This document shows positions 35,634 through 44,994 of a DNA stretch of 64,000 nucleotides, in pieces; position 1 is the stretch's first letter, and the number at the start of each line of letters is the position of its first letter. Both the position numbers and the translations under genes were made by a program. The notes beneath the pieces were generated by a model. The model did not search any database. It saw only the letters and a list, made by a program, of their open reading frames with translations, and had not been told where the DNA came from. This stretch comes from JAICMB01 sp963802915 (GTDB taxonomy: Bacteria; Acidobacteriota; Terriglobia; Bryobacterales; Bryobacteraceae), in contig CAWDKQ010000012.1 in NCBI GenBank assembly GCA_963802915.1, forward strand, positions 496,001-560,000, in the 5' to 3' direction.

Positions 35634-35836
35634 TTGCTCCGCGGCGCAATGTCCGAAGTGCCCCGAGGCTCGCTATCGCGCTCATGAATCGTCCGGCACG
35701 CGACTATTTCGACAGGAAATCTGCGGCGCGTCAACTCGCGTCGCAGTTCTTGCACACATGACTTGAATGCTACCGATAATGCTTCATAACGGGTCAGGTG
35801 CTCGACCAGCGAAACCTCATTTCTACGGCTCGGGTG

Positions 35837-36379
35837 TTAGACCGGCCTTGGTGCCGAATCGCCTATGCCCGGCGCGTTGCGGCGAAGCAGGTCTTGTCGG
35901 CGTGAAACGGAATTTGCTGGGAGGATGAGAAGGCCCCCCGGGGCCGGAGACAGCAAATGGATGTCCGGTTCTGCGAACGGCAGGGAACCACCGCCGAGAG
36001 GCACACGTTGCGAGCTGTGGAGATGTGCCGGAAAACCCCACATGACACGTACGCGCGTTACTCCGTTGGCAATGAACAACGGCAAGTAATCTTTATCGGG
36101 CGGATGAATATGCATATCCCATAAGCCGCGAATTAGAAATCTACCAGTTGCGTCCACTATCCGCGCATTCTTTGCTACAGCAGTACTCCCGCTCTTGGTT
36201 AGCGCCGTGATGTGATAACCGCTGATCGTTACGGTTACGTCCGGATTTGCCGGCGCACTCGTCGCATCGATCACGGTGAAGTGAGTGAAAACGAGCGCTG
36301 CGTCGGGTTCGCGTGGAATTTGTTGTGCGATTGCCGACGACAGGAATAACGAAACGAGCGAAGTGAAGCTTCTGATCAT
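35837..36379 (-). pseudogene. Truncated amidohydrolase N-terminus
   Basis: Fragment of an imidazolonepropionase-like secreted amidohydrolase. It retains a leader (MIRSFTSLVSLFLSSAIAQQ), the beta-sandwich 'LVFTHFTVIDATSAPA...DVTVTISGYHITAL' and the metal motif 'GLWDMHIHPPDKDYLPLFIANGVT' (His-x-His). The TIM barrel then ends after about 120 residues, and the remaining ~55 residues are unlike the family. Full members are about 430 residues, so most of the catalytic domain is missing. Confidence 0.7.
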
Positions 36380-36498
36380 CTGCCATCCCTGGAACCGATC
36401 GGGCCGCGGATTCGATTATTTCCGTTTGACAACGTTCTGTACCTTTCTGAGTCTCGCCGCAAGTGGCCCAAGAAACACCTGAGCTGCTTGTGTGTTGA

Positions 36499-36930
36499 TT
36501 AGCTGTTTGAAAGCTGGCGTAATACCGTAGCGTGATCGAAGTACACCTTCTCGCAGACGAGTCGTTCGCCTTCGAAGACGAAGATTAGAGCGCTTTGCAC
36601 TTCCATGCGGTTTCCCGTGGGCGCGATTCTTGCCCAGTCCGCGCGATGCGTTCCGCCAAACCTGCATTCCACGATGACCGCCTCATCAGCGTGATAGAGT
36701 GCCAGCCTTTCGAGCCGAAAATCCGGGAAGGCGCGGAGCAATTGAGTGAGAAGACCTTCTACTCCTTCAGCGCCATCGATGATGGCCCCCATGGCGGGCA
36801 CCTCGTAGCGGGGATGATCGAATGTTGCGAGGGCGGCTGCGACGTCGTGAGTCACTGCTTCGGCCTCGATGTGAGCGTTCACGATTGCTTCGCGCCGCGC
36901 CCTTATACTATGAGTTTCTGTGGTTGCCAT
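36499..36930 (-). CDS. SnoaL/NTF2-like protein
   Basis: Cytoplasmic 143-residue protein with the NTF2-like cone fold of the SnoaL/ester-cyclase family ('HDVAAALATFDHPRYEVPAMG', 'GLLTQLLRAFPDFRLERLALYHADEAVIVECRFGGTH', landmark 'AFPDFRLERL', and 'LICVFEGERLVCEKVYFD'-type end). It may act as a small isomerase, cyclase or binding protein; the substrate is unknown. The start has AGGAG at a 6-base spacing. Another NTF2-like gene lies 27 bases upstream on the same strand. Confidence 0.75.
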   Translation of the reverse strand: MATTETHSIRARREAIVNAHIEAEAVTHDVAAALATFDHPRYEVPAMGAIIDGAEGVEGLLTQLLRAFPDFRLERLALYHADEAVIVECRFGGTHRADWARIAPTGNRMEVQSALIFVFEGERLVCEKVYFDHATVLRQLSNS

Positions 36931-36956
36931 CTTTTTCTCCTGTTTGCCAAATATTT

Positions 36957-37493
36957 TCAGGGATGTTCCCTCGAGGCGTTGACCGGAGACGAAGCCGGCG
37001 CAAGTTCCGAAGAAGCGATATCGGAAACCGCTTTCCAGGAACCATCCGGCTGCTTGCGATACGTGGTTACATAACTGCCGCGGTCGTTGATTACGCCCTT
37101 GGAGTTCGGCTCGGTCATGGTCATTACGTAGGATCCCTGCGTGTAGCCGAGATCCCCCGCCTTCGAAATCTCAACCTTGGAGGCATGAAACTTGAGGGAC
37201 AGGGCCGGGTCGCTAACCATTTGTTTTAGCATCTTGCGGATCGCTTCCTTGCCCGAAACCGACGGCATTCCGGGAGCCATGAGAACCGCATCGTCGGCAT
37301 AATGAGCGGCGAGTTTCTCAGGGTCTTTGGAAACGTATTCATCGTTCCAACGTGTTTCGTTGTCCTTCAAAGCCTGAACCTCGGCTTGCGTTGTGTCGGG
37401 TGCGCTCTGTTGACAACCATCGGCAAATACGAAGATCAACGCCGCGCTGCCGAGGATCACCATTCTCTTGACGATTTTGTTTTTTTGGGTCAT
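36957..37493 (-). CDS. Secreted DUF4440/SnoaL-like protein
   Basis: NTF2-like (DUF4440) protein with an N-terminal hydrophobic leader ending in 'FADGCQQ', possibly a poor lipobox. The domain has 'ALKDNETRWNDEYVSKDPEKLAAHYADDAVLMAPG', landmark 'DPEKLAAHYADDAVL', and 'GKEAIRKMLKQMV'. The frame opens at 37514, but ATG 37493 ('MTQKNKIVKR') places the charged N-region before the leader and is preferred. Probably co-transcribed with the cytoplasmic SnoaL-like gene downstream. Function unknown. Confidence 0.72.
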   Translation of the reverse strand: MTQKNKIVKRMVILGSAALIFVFADGCQQSAPDTTQAEVQALKDNETRWNDEYVSKDPEKLAAHYADDAVLMAPGMPSVSGKEAIRKMLKQMVSDPALSLKFHASKVEISKAGDLGYTQGSYVMTMTEPNSKGVINDRGSYVTTYRKQPDGSWKAVSDIASSELAPASSPVNASREHP

Positions 37494-37631
37494 CGCGGGT
37501 TTATACGAATGCATTGCCCGATTGGATGTCGAAGAGCCAAGTGGACGCGAAATGAGGTAAACTACTTCTCAATTTGCAGCGGAGTCGAACGGTGAAGGGT
37601 TCGCCGGACCGCTCACTCAATTAGGGCTTCC

Positions 37632-38231
37632 ATGGCGCGCGGGGACGAATGCGGCGATGTGACGCAACTTCTGATCCAATGGCGCGGCGGCGACCGCCAT
37701 GCTTTGGACAAACTGATCCCCCTTGTCTACAACCAGTTGCGAGAGATTGCCGGCCGCTACCTGCGCCGCGACATGGGTGGCCGCGATCTCCAGAGCACGG
37801 AACTCGTACATGAAGCGTATGTGCGTCTCATCGATCAGACCCGCAGCGATTGGCAGAGCCGCGCGCACTTTTTCGGAGTCGCCGCCACCATCATCCGCAA
37901 TCTTCTCGTCGATCATGCCCGTAGCCGCCGGGCGGCCAAGCGAGGCGGCGAAGCGGCGACAATTTCACTCGATGAAGCCCTGCTGTTCCCGGGCAGGCCG
38001 GAATTGAATCTCATCGCATTGGATGACGCGCTGCTCAGCCTGGCCCGTATTGATCCGCAACAGCAAAGGATCGTGGAACTGCGCTTTTTTGCGGGGCTCA
38101 CGATTGAAGAAACGGCCGAGGTGCTTCAAGTCTCGACTTCCACCGTCAAGCGTGACTGGATTCTCGCTAAGACGTGGATCTTCCGCGAATTGTCCAAAAC
38201 CGGAGAGGTCGAGCCAGAGGAGCGGTTATGA
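37632..38231 (+). CDS. ECF sigma factor (Sigma70_ECF type)
   Basis: Extracytoplasmic-function sigma factor of the acidobacterial/planctomycete class. Region 2 is 'VYNQLREIAGRYLRRDMGGRDLQSTELVHEAYVRL', landmark 'LQSTELVHEAYVRL', with 'RAHFFGVAATIIRNLLVDHAR'. Region 4 is 'QQRIVELRFFAGLTIEETAEVLQVSTSTVKRDW'. The stop overlaps the start of the Ser/Thr kinase gene (ATGA). ECF factors of this class are often controlled by a neighbouring kinase rather than an anti-sigma factor; here that is inferred from overlap. Confidence 0.92.
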   Translation: MARGDECGDVTQLLIQWRGGDRHALDKLIPLVYNQLREIAGRYLRRDMGGRDLQSTELVHEAYVRLIDQTRSDWQSRAHFFGVAATIIRNLLVDHARSRRAAKRGGEAATISLDEALLFPGRPELNLIALDDALLSLARIDPQQQRIVELRFFAGLTIEETAEVLQVSTSTVKRDWILAKTWIFRELSKTGEVEPEERL

Positions 38232-41200
38232 CCTTTGAGCGCTGGCAGCAGGTAAAGGAGCTATTCGAATCGACACGCCAGGCTACCAGCGAAGATCGCG
38301 AACTGCAACTGGACCGCGTCGACGACACGGAGGTATCGCGCGAGGTGAGGCTGCTGCTTGCGGCTTACGATGAGTCTCGCGATTTCCTCGAGCAACCGGC
38401 GATCGCGGAACCGGAGGCGCTTCAGGCTCACATTTCATCTATCTTTCCCGGAATGCGTCTCGGCGCATTTGAAATCGTTCGAGAGCTGGCCGAGGGAGGC
38501 ATGGGGGTGGTTTACGAAGGCTCCCGCGCGGACGGACAATTCCAGCAGCGAGTGGCCATAAAGGTCATGAAAAATTGGCTGCGCCGCGAAGCTGACCTGA
38601 TCCGGTTTCGCGCCGAACGCCAGATTGTGGCGGACCTCAATCATCCTAACATTGCGCGCCTCCTCGATGGTGGAACGACATTAGGCGGCGTTCCTTACTC
38701 CGTAATGGAGTTCGTCGAGGGTCGTTACATTGATGACTATTGCAACCGTCGCGAACTCTCAACCGCGGAGCGTCTAAGAATCTTCCAGGCGGTCTGCGAA
38801 GGCGTCCGCTGCGCCCATCGGCATGGCGTAATTCATCGCGACTTGAAACCTTCGAATATCCTGGTGACCTCCGACGGCGTTCCGAAATTGCTGGATTTTG
38901 GAATCGCGAAAGTATCAACGGCAGACGCCCAGGCCACGCAAACCCATACATGGAATCGCGCGGCAACTCCGCGCTATGCGAGCCCGGAACAGCTCCGTGG
39001 AGAGGTTGTCAATGCGTCGTCGGACGTCTATTCTCTGGGTGTCATTCTTTATGAGCTTTTGACCGGCACGCACCCCTCTGACGGCCAGGAGTCTGAGAAA
39101 CCCAGCAGGCGGGCAGGGCGGAGAGACTGGGCCCCGCATCTTGACAACATCGTTCTGAAAGCAATCGATAAAGAGCCTGCGAACCGGATCCAGTCCGTGG
39201 AAGAATTGTCGAACGAGATCGAGAGATTCTTAAACGGAGAGTCGGGTCGCGATCCGGCCGGTATCTTTCAACACCGGACCCGACGCTGGATCACAACGCT
39301 TGCGCTACCCGCGGCAGTTTTATTCTTAGTTGCCGCACTCCTCGCTTTTTGGATTCCACGCCGTCATCGCGAGTCCGGGAAGTCCGCGCGACCTTCGCTG
39401 GCAATTCTCGGATTCCAGAATTTATCGCCGAATAAGTCCGAGTCCTGGGTAGACACTGCGCTCGCCGAGATGCTGACTACGGAATTGGCTTCCAATGAAC
39501 GCGTCAGGCTTGTTCCACTTGAGACCATCAATCAGGTGAAAAGAGACCTGAGTTTATCCGATGCCTCGAGTTACGCCGCAGATCAACTGAAAAAACTGCG
39601 CTTCAACCTGAATGTCGACTATTTTCTCGTCGGCTCGTTTCTGGCTTCGGGCGAAACCGATCACGGACTGCGCGTCTATTTGCGACTGCTGGACTCACGC
39701 TCCGGGCAAATTGTTGCGGCCGCAAGCGAACAAGGTTCGCCAGGGGAGTTACCGGCCATGGTCTATCAGGTGACCGACGAACTCTCCCGGCGCGGCGGCT
39801 GGGGCGAGATGGCGTCCAGCAAGTCGAATGGAGCTCTGGACTCGTTTTCGAATCCGACGGCGGCTAAATTATACGCTCAGGCCATGGTTCTCTCGAGGAA
39901 CTTCGATGTGCCAGGCGCGCGAGATCTGTTGAAGCAGGCGGTCGCGGCGGATCCGCGTAGCCCCCTGGCGCATTCGGCTTATGGCGCGATTCTGGCCACG
40001 CTTGGCTTCGACGATAAAGCTCGAGCCGAAGCTAAGCTCGCCTTCGAATCGTCAGACAGCCTGCCGCGGGAGCAGCGGCTGCTGATCGAAGCACGCTATC
40101 ACGCCGCGGAGCACGACTGGCCTCGCGCCATCGCCAATTATCGATCGCTGTGGGACTTGTTCAGTGATAATCCGGATTATGGACTCTTGCTGGCGCGAGC
40201 CCAATATGCGGCCGGAAAGCCGAAAGAAGCGCTTGCCACCATCGCAGCATTGCGGCGCCGAATGGAAGCGAGCGTTGCGGATCCTCGAATCGACCTGACC
40301 GAAGCCCGCACCGCGGCCCTTCAATCCGATTTCCAGACCATGCTTCGAGCCGCCTCCGCGGCGGCCATGACCGCGCAGCGCCTGAATGCGCGCACACTGA
40401 TGGCGGAGGCCGAGCAGGTGCGCGGCGACGCGTTTTACAATATCGACCGCTTGGACGAAGCGATGGCATCCTATCGCAGCTCCGAACAGCTCGACCGCGA
40501 ACTCGGAGACGACTTTGGTCTGGCTTCCATCCTGCTGAGAGAGGGCCGAATTCACTGGAAGCAGGGTGATTATTCCAGCAGTACGCAATACGACAAAAAG
40601 GCGCTGATTCTGTTTCGCAACATCGGCAACCATAGCGCGATTCCAACAGTACTCAACAACATGGCTCTCAACCTGAACCAACTTGGGGACCGGGATGGCG
40701 CGCTGAAGCTGCTGGAACAATCGCTGGCGGTGTTTCGAGACTTAGGCGACCGGCCAGGCGTAATGTTCACCTTGAATAATTGCGGAAATCTTCTCCGCCG
40801 ATTAAACCGCCCGGAAGAGGCACGCCGGAACTTTGAAGAGAGCCTCGCCATCGCGAGTCAATTGAGCGATCATTTACAGGTCGCGCGCTCCAATGTGACG
40901 CTGGCATCGCTCGATCTGGACGAAGGCAATGTGATTCCCGCGGGAGAGCGGCTCGATCGGGCACTGGCGACCGCGAGCGCATCCGACAACCTTCGCATGG
41001 TGATTCTGCAACACATGGGAGACGTGCTGCGGGCTCGCGGCGACTTAAAAGGAGCGGAGAAGGTTTCCCTCGATTCGCTGGCGCTTTCCGTCAAGCTGAA
41101 GGCGGATCAATTCTCCGCGGATACGAGGTTGACTTTAGCCGATATCGCCGTTGAGAAAGGGGATCTCCCGGCGGCTCGCAAACTGTTCGCTGCAGCAAGC

Positions 41201-41404
41201 GCTTTTTACGTCTCGAACAAGCAGAAAAGCGAATTGTTGGAAGCGGCGCTCGTTGAGGCGCGAATTCATTTTGCCGCCGGGGAAACGGCTGAGGGCCGAA
41301 AGACAATCGAACCAGGCGATCGCCGGTTTCCATGCCGCTCAATCCGCAGCGCGCGAAACCGAAGCGTATTCCGTATTAGCGGACGCTTTGCTGGCGCAAC
41401 ATAA
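38228..41404 (+). CDS. Membrane Ser/Thr kinase with TolB-like and TPR domains
   Basis: Pkn2-type kinase. A helical N-tail (1-75) is followed by the kinase domain with G-loop 88-95 ('AEGGMGVVYEG'), Lys112, 'HRDLKPSN' 203-210, DFG 223-225 and 'SPE' 252-254. A span at about 353-376 leads to an extracytoplasmic TolB-like region ('SLAILGFQNLSPNKSESW') and many TPRs ('QLGDRDGALKLLEQSLAVFRDLG'). ATG 38228 overlaps the ECF sigma stop; the frame itself opens at 38174. Near 41305-41315 the frame shifts, replacing the last ~110 family-like residues by an unrelated tail ending at 41404. The true end is at 41642 in another frame. The kinase domain is intact. Confidence 0.88.
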   Translation: MTFERWQQVKELFESTRQATSEDRELQLDRVDDTEVSREVRLLLAAYDESRDFLEQPAIAEPEALQAHISSIFPGMRLGAFEIVRELAEGGMGVVYEGSRADGQFQQRVAIKVMKNWLRREADLIRFRAERQIVADLNHPNIARLLDGGTTLGGVPYSVMEFVEGRYIDDYCNRRELSTAERLRIFQAVCEGVRCAHRHGVIHRDLKPSNILVTSDGVPKLLDFGIAKVSTADAQATQTHTWNRAATPRYASPEQLRGEVVNASSDVYSLGVILYELLTGTHPSDGQESEKPSRRAGRRDWAPHLDNIVLKAIDKEPANRIQSVEELSNEIERFLNGESGRDPAGIFQHRTRRWITTLALPAAVLFLVAALLAFWIPRRHRESGKSARPSLAILGFQNLSPNKSESWVDTALAEMLTTELASNERVRLVPLETINQVKRDLSLSDASSYAADQLKKLRFNLNVDYFLVGSFLASGETDHGLRVYLRLLDSRSGQIVAAASEQGSPGELPAMVYQVTDELSRRGGWGEMASSKSNGALDSFSNPTAAKLYAQAMVLSRNFDVPGARDLLKQAVAADPRSPLAHSAYGAILATLGFDDKARAEAKLAFESSDSLPREQRLLIEARYHAAEHDWPRAIANYRSLWDLFSDNPDYGLLLARAQYAAGKPKEALATIAALRRRMEASVADPRIDLTEARTAALQSDFQTMLRAASAAAMTAQRLNARTLMAEAEQVRGDAFYNIDRLDEAMASYRSSEQLDRELGDDFGLASILLREGRIHWKQGDYSSSTQYDKKALILFRNIGNHSAIPTVLNNMALNLNQLGDRDGALKLLEQSLAVFRDLGDRPGVMFTLNNCGNLLRRLNRPEEARRNFEESLAIASQLSDHLQVARSNVTLASLDLDEGNVIPAGERLDRALATASASDNLRMVILQHMGDVLRARGDLKGAEKVSLDSLALSVKLKADQFSADTRLTLADIAVEKGDLPAARKLFAAASAFYVSNKQKSELLEAALVEARIHFAAGETAEGRKTIEPGDRRFPCRSIRSARNRSVFRISGRFAGAT

Positions 41405-41642
41405 GCCCCGTTTAGCGCGAGAGGCTTTAGATCGCGGGATGAGCGCCTTTAAGAACTCGCATGAGTATTTGGAGTCGACCCGGTTCCGTTTGGAGTCGGC
41501 CCGCTCCGACGTCGCGTTGGGCGACGCCTCGGGAACGCGCCAACTGCGAGCCATTCTTTCCGACGCTGAATCCAAGGGATGGTCGGGCCTTGCCGCTCAA
41601 GCCCGAGCTGCGTTGGCGCAAGAGCCTGCCTTAAGACACTAA
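41310..41642 (+). pseudogene. Displaced 3' end of the TPR kinase gene
   Basis: In a second frame, 'QAIAGFHAAQSAARETEAYSVLADALLAQHKPRLAREALDRGM' (landmark 'VLADALLAQHKPRLAREAL') continues the TPR solenoid of the kinase and ends at 41642. One indel around 41305-41315 would restore a single protein of about 1,137 residues. A sequencing error or a recent frameshift are both possible. Confidence 0.7.
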
Positions 41643-41724
41643 AAAAATCTTCTCCGTCTGATCCAATCCAGGCCGATTTCCTCGCATTAATCCATGAACG
41701 CGGAAAATCGAGGACTGGAGCGAA

Positions 41725-42288
41725 ATGATCGTATCTGACAACCGATTGGATTGCAGCCTGGCGCGGCGACTCAAGCTGCGCGACCCCCAAGCTCTGGCCG
41801 AGGTCTACGATCGCCACGGAAGAATGCTCTACGGCCTGATCTGGCGGATGGTCGGCGACCGGAGCGCGGCAGAAGACGTGACTCAGGAAACCATGCTGCG
41901 GATCTGGAATGGAATTACCGGCTTTGATGAAAGCCGGTCTTCGCTGACCACTTGGATGGCAAAGGTTGCGAGGAATCAATCGATCGATTATCTCCGCTCT
42001 CGTTCGGCCAGAGATACGGTCGCCATGGAGATCGAAGATATGCCGGCTGTTTCTGAAGATCTTGAGGAAAAGTTGGACCAGCGTCGCCGGCTGGATTTTC
42101 TTCGCAAAGGTTTTCAAATGCTTACGCCTGACGAGAAATTGGTACTCCGGCTCGCATACGTCGGCGGGCTGTCCCAAAGCGAGATTTCAAGGCATGTCGA
42201 TCGGCCGCTGGGAACAGTAAAAACGTGGGTGCGCGCCGCCCTGAAAACACTTCGCGCCGAGGCGAGTTGTCTGTTGCCGGCCGAGTAG
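41725..42288 (+). CDS. ECF RNA polymerase sigma factor
   Basis: 187-residue ECF sigma factor (SigK/RpoE-like). Region 2 is 'LAEVYDRHGRMLYGLIWRMVGDRSAAEDVTQETMLRIW', landmark 'AEDVTQETMLRIWNG'. 'LTTWMAKVARNQSIDYLRS' follows, and region 4 is 'LVLRLAYVGGLSQSEISRHVDRPLGTVKTWVRAALKTLR', landmark 'LSQSEISRHVDRPLGTVKTW'. The start follows 'GGAGCGAA'. No anti-sigma gene follows; instead an FAD oxidoreductase starts 18 bases downstream, an unusual operon partner. Confidence 0.93.
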   Translation: MIVSDNRLDCSLARRLKLRDPQALAEVYDRHGRMLYGLIWRMVGDRSAAEDVTQETMLRIWNGITGFDESRSSLTTWMAKVARNQSIDYLRSRSARDTVAMEIEDMPAVSEDLEEKLDQRRRLDFLRKGFQMLTPDEKLVLRLAYVGGLSQSEISRHVDRPLGTVKTWVRAALKTLRAEASCLLPAE

Positions 42289-42306
42289 AAGCGAGAAAGG
42301 ATCTTC

Positions 42307-43626
42307 ATGATATCTAGCGCCCAACGCACGCACGCGATTGTTATTGGTGGGAGCATGGCTGGATTGCTTGCTGCTCGTGTGCTTTCTGAGCACTTTAAGA
42401 AAGTCACTTTGGTAGAACGGGATGTTTTCCCGGACAGGGACGAGAACCGGCGTGGCGTGCCGCAGGGCCGTCATACTCACGGTCTCCTGGCCAGCGGACG
42501 CCAGGTGATCGAGCGGCTGTTTCCTGGAATTTCGGACGATCTTATCCGCCGCGGGGCGATCATGGCGGACATCGCGGGCGAGAGCCGTTGGTTTATGGAG
42601 GGAGGATGTCACACCCAATTCACGAGCGGGCTTAATGGTTTGCTGATGAGCCGGCCTTTTCTCGAGTGTACCGTCCGCCGATTTCTTCAACGTGTTCCGA
42701 ATGTAGAAACGCGAGAGAATCTCCCCGTTCAAGGACTGTGCTCGACCGCCGATAAAAGCCGCGTCACAGGAATTAAGGCTGGCGACGAAAGTTTTTCGGC
42801 GGACCTCGTTGTAGATACGACTGGACGCGGTTCTCACAGTCCGCGCTGGCTGGAAGCGATGGGTTATCGAAAACCTATCGAAGATAAGGTTGAGATCGCA
42901 CTCTCTTACACAACGCGCTTCTTCAGCCGTCGCAAGGAAGATATGGGGGGGGACCTCGTGACGATTATCGCCCCCACACCTGGCGGCAAACGCGGCGGTG
43001 TCATTTTGGCGCAGGAGGGAGACCGTTGGACGGTTACTTTACTCTCCCATTTCGTCGCCGCCCCTCCACCTGAGTTGCCGGGCTTTATCGATTTTGCAGC
43101 CAAACTGGCAGCCCCATATATCTACGACGTCGTTCGGAAGGCTGAGCCGCTCGGCGAACCTTCAGTCACGCGATTTCCCGCCAGCACGCGGCGGCGCTAC
43201 GAAAAGCTCACTCGTTTCCCTGACGGATACCTTGTCTTTGGAGACGCCATTTCGAGCTTCAACCCGATTTACGGCCAGGGAATGTCGGTCGCGGCGTTGG
43301 AGGCTGAGCAACTCGAGGCCACGCTTAGCGAAGGCGATTCCGATCTTTGGCGTCGCTTCTTCGGGAGAGCTGCAAAGGTCGTCGATACGCCCTGGAGTAT
43401 CGCCGTTGGAAACGACCTGCGCATGCCGGAAGTCGAGGGCATACGAAAGAGCCCGGGTGTCAACTTAATCAACTGGTACATGTCCAAACTCCACCGGGCG
43501 GCTCATCGTGACCCGGTCGCTTCCCTGGCTTTTCACCGTGTTGCGAATCTTCTGGCCCCGCCACCAAGCGTGTTGAAGCCGGCGATCGTAGCGCGAGTGT
43601 TGTCTCAAAACTTGTGGCCGCATTAG
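42307..43626 (+). CDS. FAD-dependent oxidoreductase/monooxygenase
   Basis: Flavoprotein of the PHBH-like/geranylgeranyl-reductase group. The dinucleotide motif is 'AIVIGGSMAGLLAARVL' followed by 'VTLVERD', a middle 'GVPQGRHTHGLLASG' loop, 'LVVDTTGRGSHSP', and the FAD-phosphate motif 'YLVFGDAISSFNPIYGQGMSVAALEAE'. Residues after about 350 form a helical cap. It probably hydroxylates or reduces a small hydrophobic molecule using NAD(P)H. Co-transcription with the ECF sigma factor suggests stress-inducible expression. Similar ECF-flavoprotein pairs are known in actinobacteria and acidobacteria only as unstudied operons, to my knowledge. Confidence 0.85.
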   Translation: MISSAQRTHAIVIGGSMAGLLAARVLSEHFKKVTLVERDVFPDRDENRRGVPQGRHTHGLLASGRQVIERLFPGISDDLIRRGAIMADIAGESRWFMEGGCHTQFTSGLNGLLMSRPFLECTVRRFLQRVPNVETRENLPVQGLCSTADKSRVTGIKAGDESFSADLVVDTTGRGSHSPRWLEAMGYRKPIEDKVEIALSYTTRFFSRRKEDMGGDLVTIIAPTPGGKRGGVILAQEGDRWTVTLLSHFVAAPPPELPGFIDFAAKLAAPYIYDVVRKAEPLGEPSVTRFPASTRRRYEKLTRFPDGYLVFGDAISSFNPIYGQGMSVAALEAEQLEATLSEGDSDLWRRFFGRAAKVVDTPWSIAVGNDLRMPEVEGIRKSPGVNLINWYMSKLHRAAHRDPVASLAFHRVANLLAPPPSVLKPAIVARVLSQNLWPH

Positions 43627-43967
43627 CTAAACCTACAGAAGGCCGTCGACGTCTCAACGGAGGCGTGAGGACTGGCCAAATCGCCTGCGCCACTAAGCAG
43701 ATTCGGTTAAATAAGAGAACCGCCGATTTGCTCAAAGCTTCTTGCTTCGATTGCGGACTTGGCAAATCTTGTGGTGGGTTAGTTGTACGATCGGCGATCA
43801 CGTTCCTTATTTCGGCGATTGTAGCGATTCGTTCTCTGGGTACCCAACCCGGATTCCAATCGCGATTCACAGCGACCAACTGATGGCACGATAGGGCCGG
43901 TCTGCAAGTCACTTTTGGAGCGCTAAGACTTAGCCGGTCGGCGCGTAGACCTTTGTATACCTAATCA
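43627..43967. other. Stretch without a recognisable gene
   Basis: Downstream of the flavoprotein gene. An 89-codon plus frame (43614-43883) overlaps the gene end and has no RBS or similarity. Nothing else is seen. Confidence 0.4.
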
Positions 43968-44024
43968 ATGACCGCGCACATCACCATTGCCGGTGAATCG
44001 GCCGGATCGATTTCGGTCAGGTGG
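43968..44024 (+). pseudogene. Carboxylesterase active-site fragment
   Basis: The short run 'HITIAGESAGSISV' is the nucleophile elbow of type-B carboxylesterases (GESAG). Nothing of the enzyme remains on either side, so it is a gene scrap, about 20 codons. Confidence 0.5.
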
Positions 44025-44142
44025 TGTACACGCCAATATCTGCAATTTTGCAACGTCCTTTTGCCATACACCAGATGGGAGCGGTGGGGTTTGCATTCTT
44101 TGCTTATGCGTGATTTGAAAGACGCCATGTACAACCCGCACG

Positions 44143-44520
44143 ATGCGCAGATCCACGAGGCTGACGACAATTTCAAAGCCAATGGCTCGCAGCGCGGGCC
44201 CGGTGGCCGAGGCGGGCGCGAGCCAGGCGGACCACCGCCTGGAGGTCAGAACGGTCCGCCTCCTCAGTTCGGAGGCGGCAATGGACCGGGCGGCCGCGGA
44301 GGACGCGGAGGGGTGGAGATCTCTTTGGAAGCGATCTTTACTACATTTCATTCTTGGCAAACCCTAGGTCACGACTCCCTGGATGCTTCAGTTCGGCGGC
44401 CACCATCTTGCGTTGAACATCACGATCGCGGGAAACGAAGGCGTATTAACGCCAACCCTCACATGCCAAAGTGCAAAGGTTGTTCCTCGACACCCTCAAT
44501 GGGTTATCTGGATGTGGGAT
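44143..44520 (+). pseudogene. DUF3500-family gene remnant, multiply frameshifted
   Basis: Pieces of a DUF3500 protein appear in three frames. A Gly/Pro/Arg-rich linker (44180-44320; 'GPGGRGGREPGGPPPGGQ') is followed by 'FGSDLYYISFLANP' in a second frame and 'MLQFGGHHLALNITIAGNEG' with 'VLTPTLT' in a third (from 44383). The order matches DUF3500 proteins, but start, end and continuity are lost. A 200-codon open frame through the region is an accidental mosaic and not a gene. Confidence 0.6.
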
Positions 44521-44994
44521 GGCCGCCAAGAGCTGCAATGTTCTCCCTCACCCATCGGAGCGCGCGGTGATTTTTCGGACGGCTGCCTCGTTTTTTCCCA
44601 CTCGAAGCAGTGATACCTCTTAAATTTGTTTCTCGCGAGCCCTTCCACGGTCTCCTAACCGGGATATCTCCGGTGCTGGTGGGCGCGTAATGACGCTCAT
44701 CTTAGCTACTCTCTGGATTGGGCACGGAGTCCTTGAGGTGAGTGTGCCGCTTGTACTTGCGTAAGTGCTCGAAGGTGTCGGCTGTCGAAGGTGTCGGCTT
44801 GCTTCTCGCCTTCGACGCAGGTATGATACGGGTCCCACAGAAAAGCGACGCTCCTCGATTTGGCGCTTAAATACGCTGGGAGGTTGGCAGCCCTAGTAGC
44901 TTCACTTGCACCTTGATTTCCTCCGTGGTGCGGACTCGGTCCTCCAATTCGTGCAGGCGTTTAAGCACTCTATCCATGGACGCGTCTCCGGAAT
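44521..44994. other. Stretch without a recognisable gene
   Basis: Contains only short frames. A 36-residue minus-strand helix ('MDRVLKRLHELEDRVRTTEE') just after the antitoxin remnant might be a partner fragment but cannot be supported. Confidence 0.35.

Noticed and set aside
43968..44570. 200-codon Gly/Pro-rich protein
   Set aside because: It joins scraps of a carboxylesterase and a DUF3500 gene in mixed frames, so it is not one protein.
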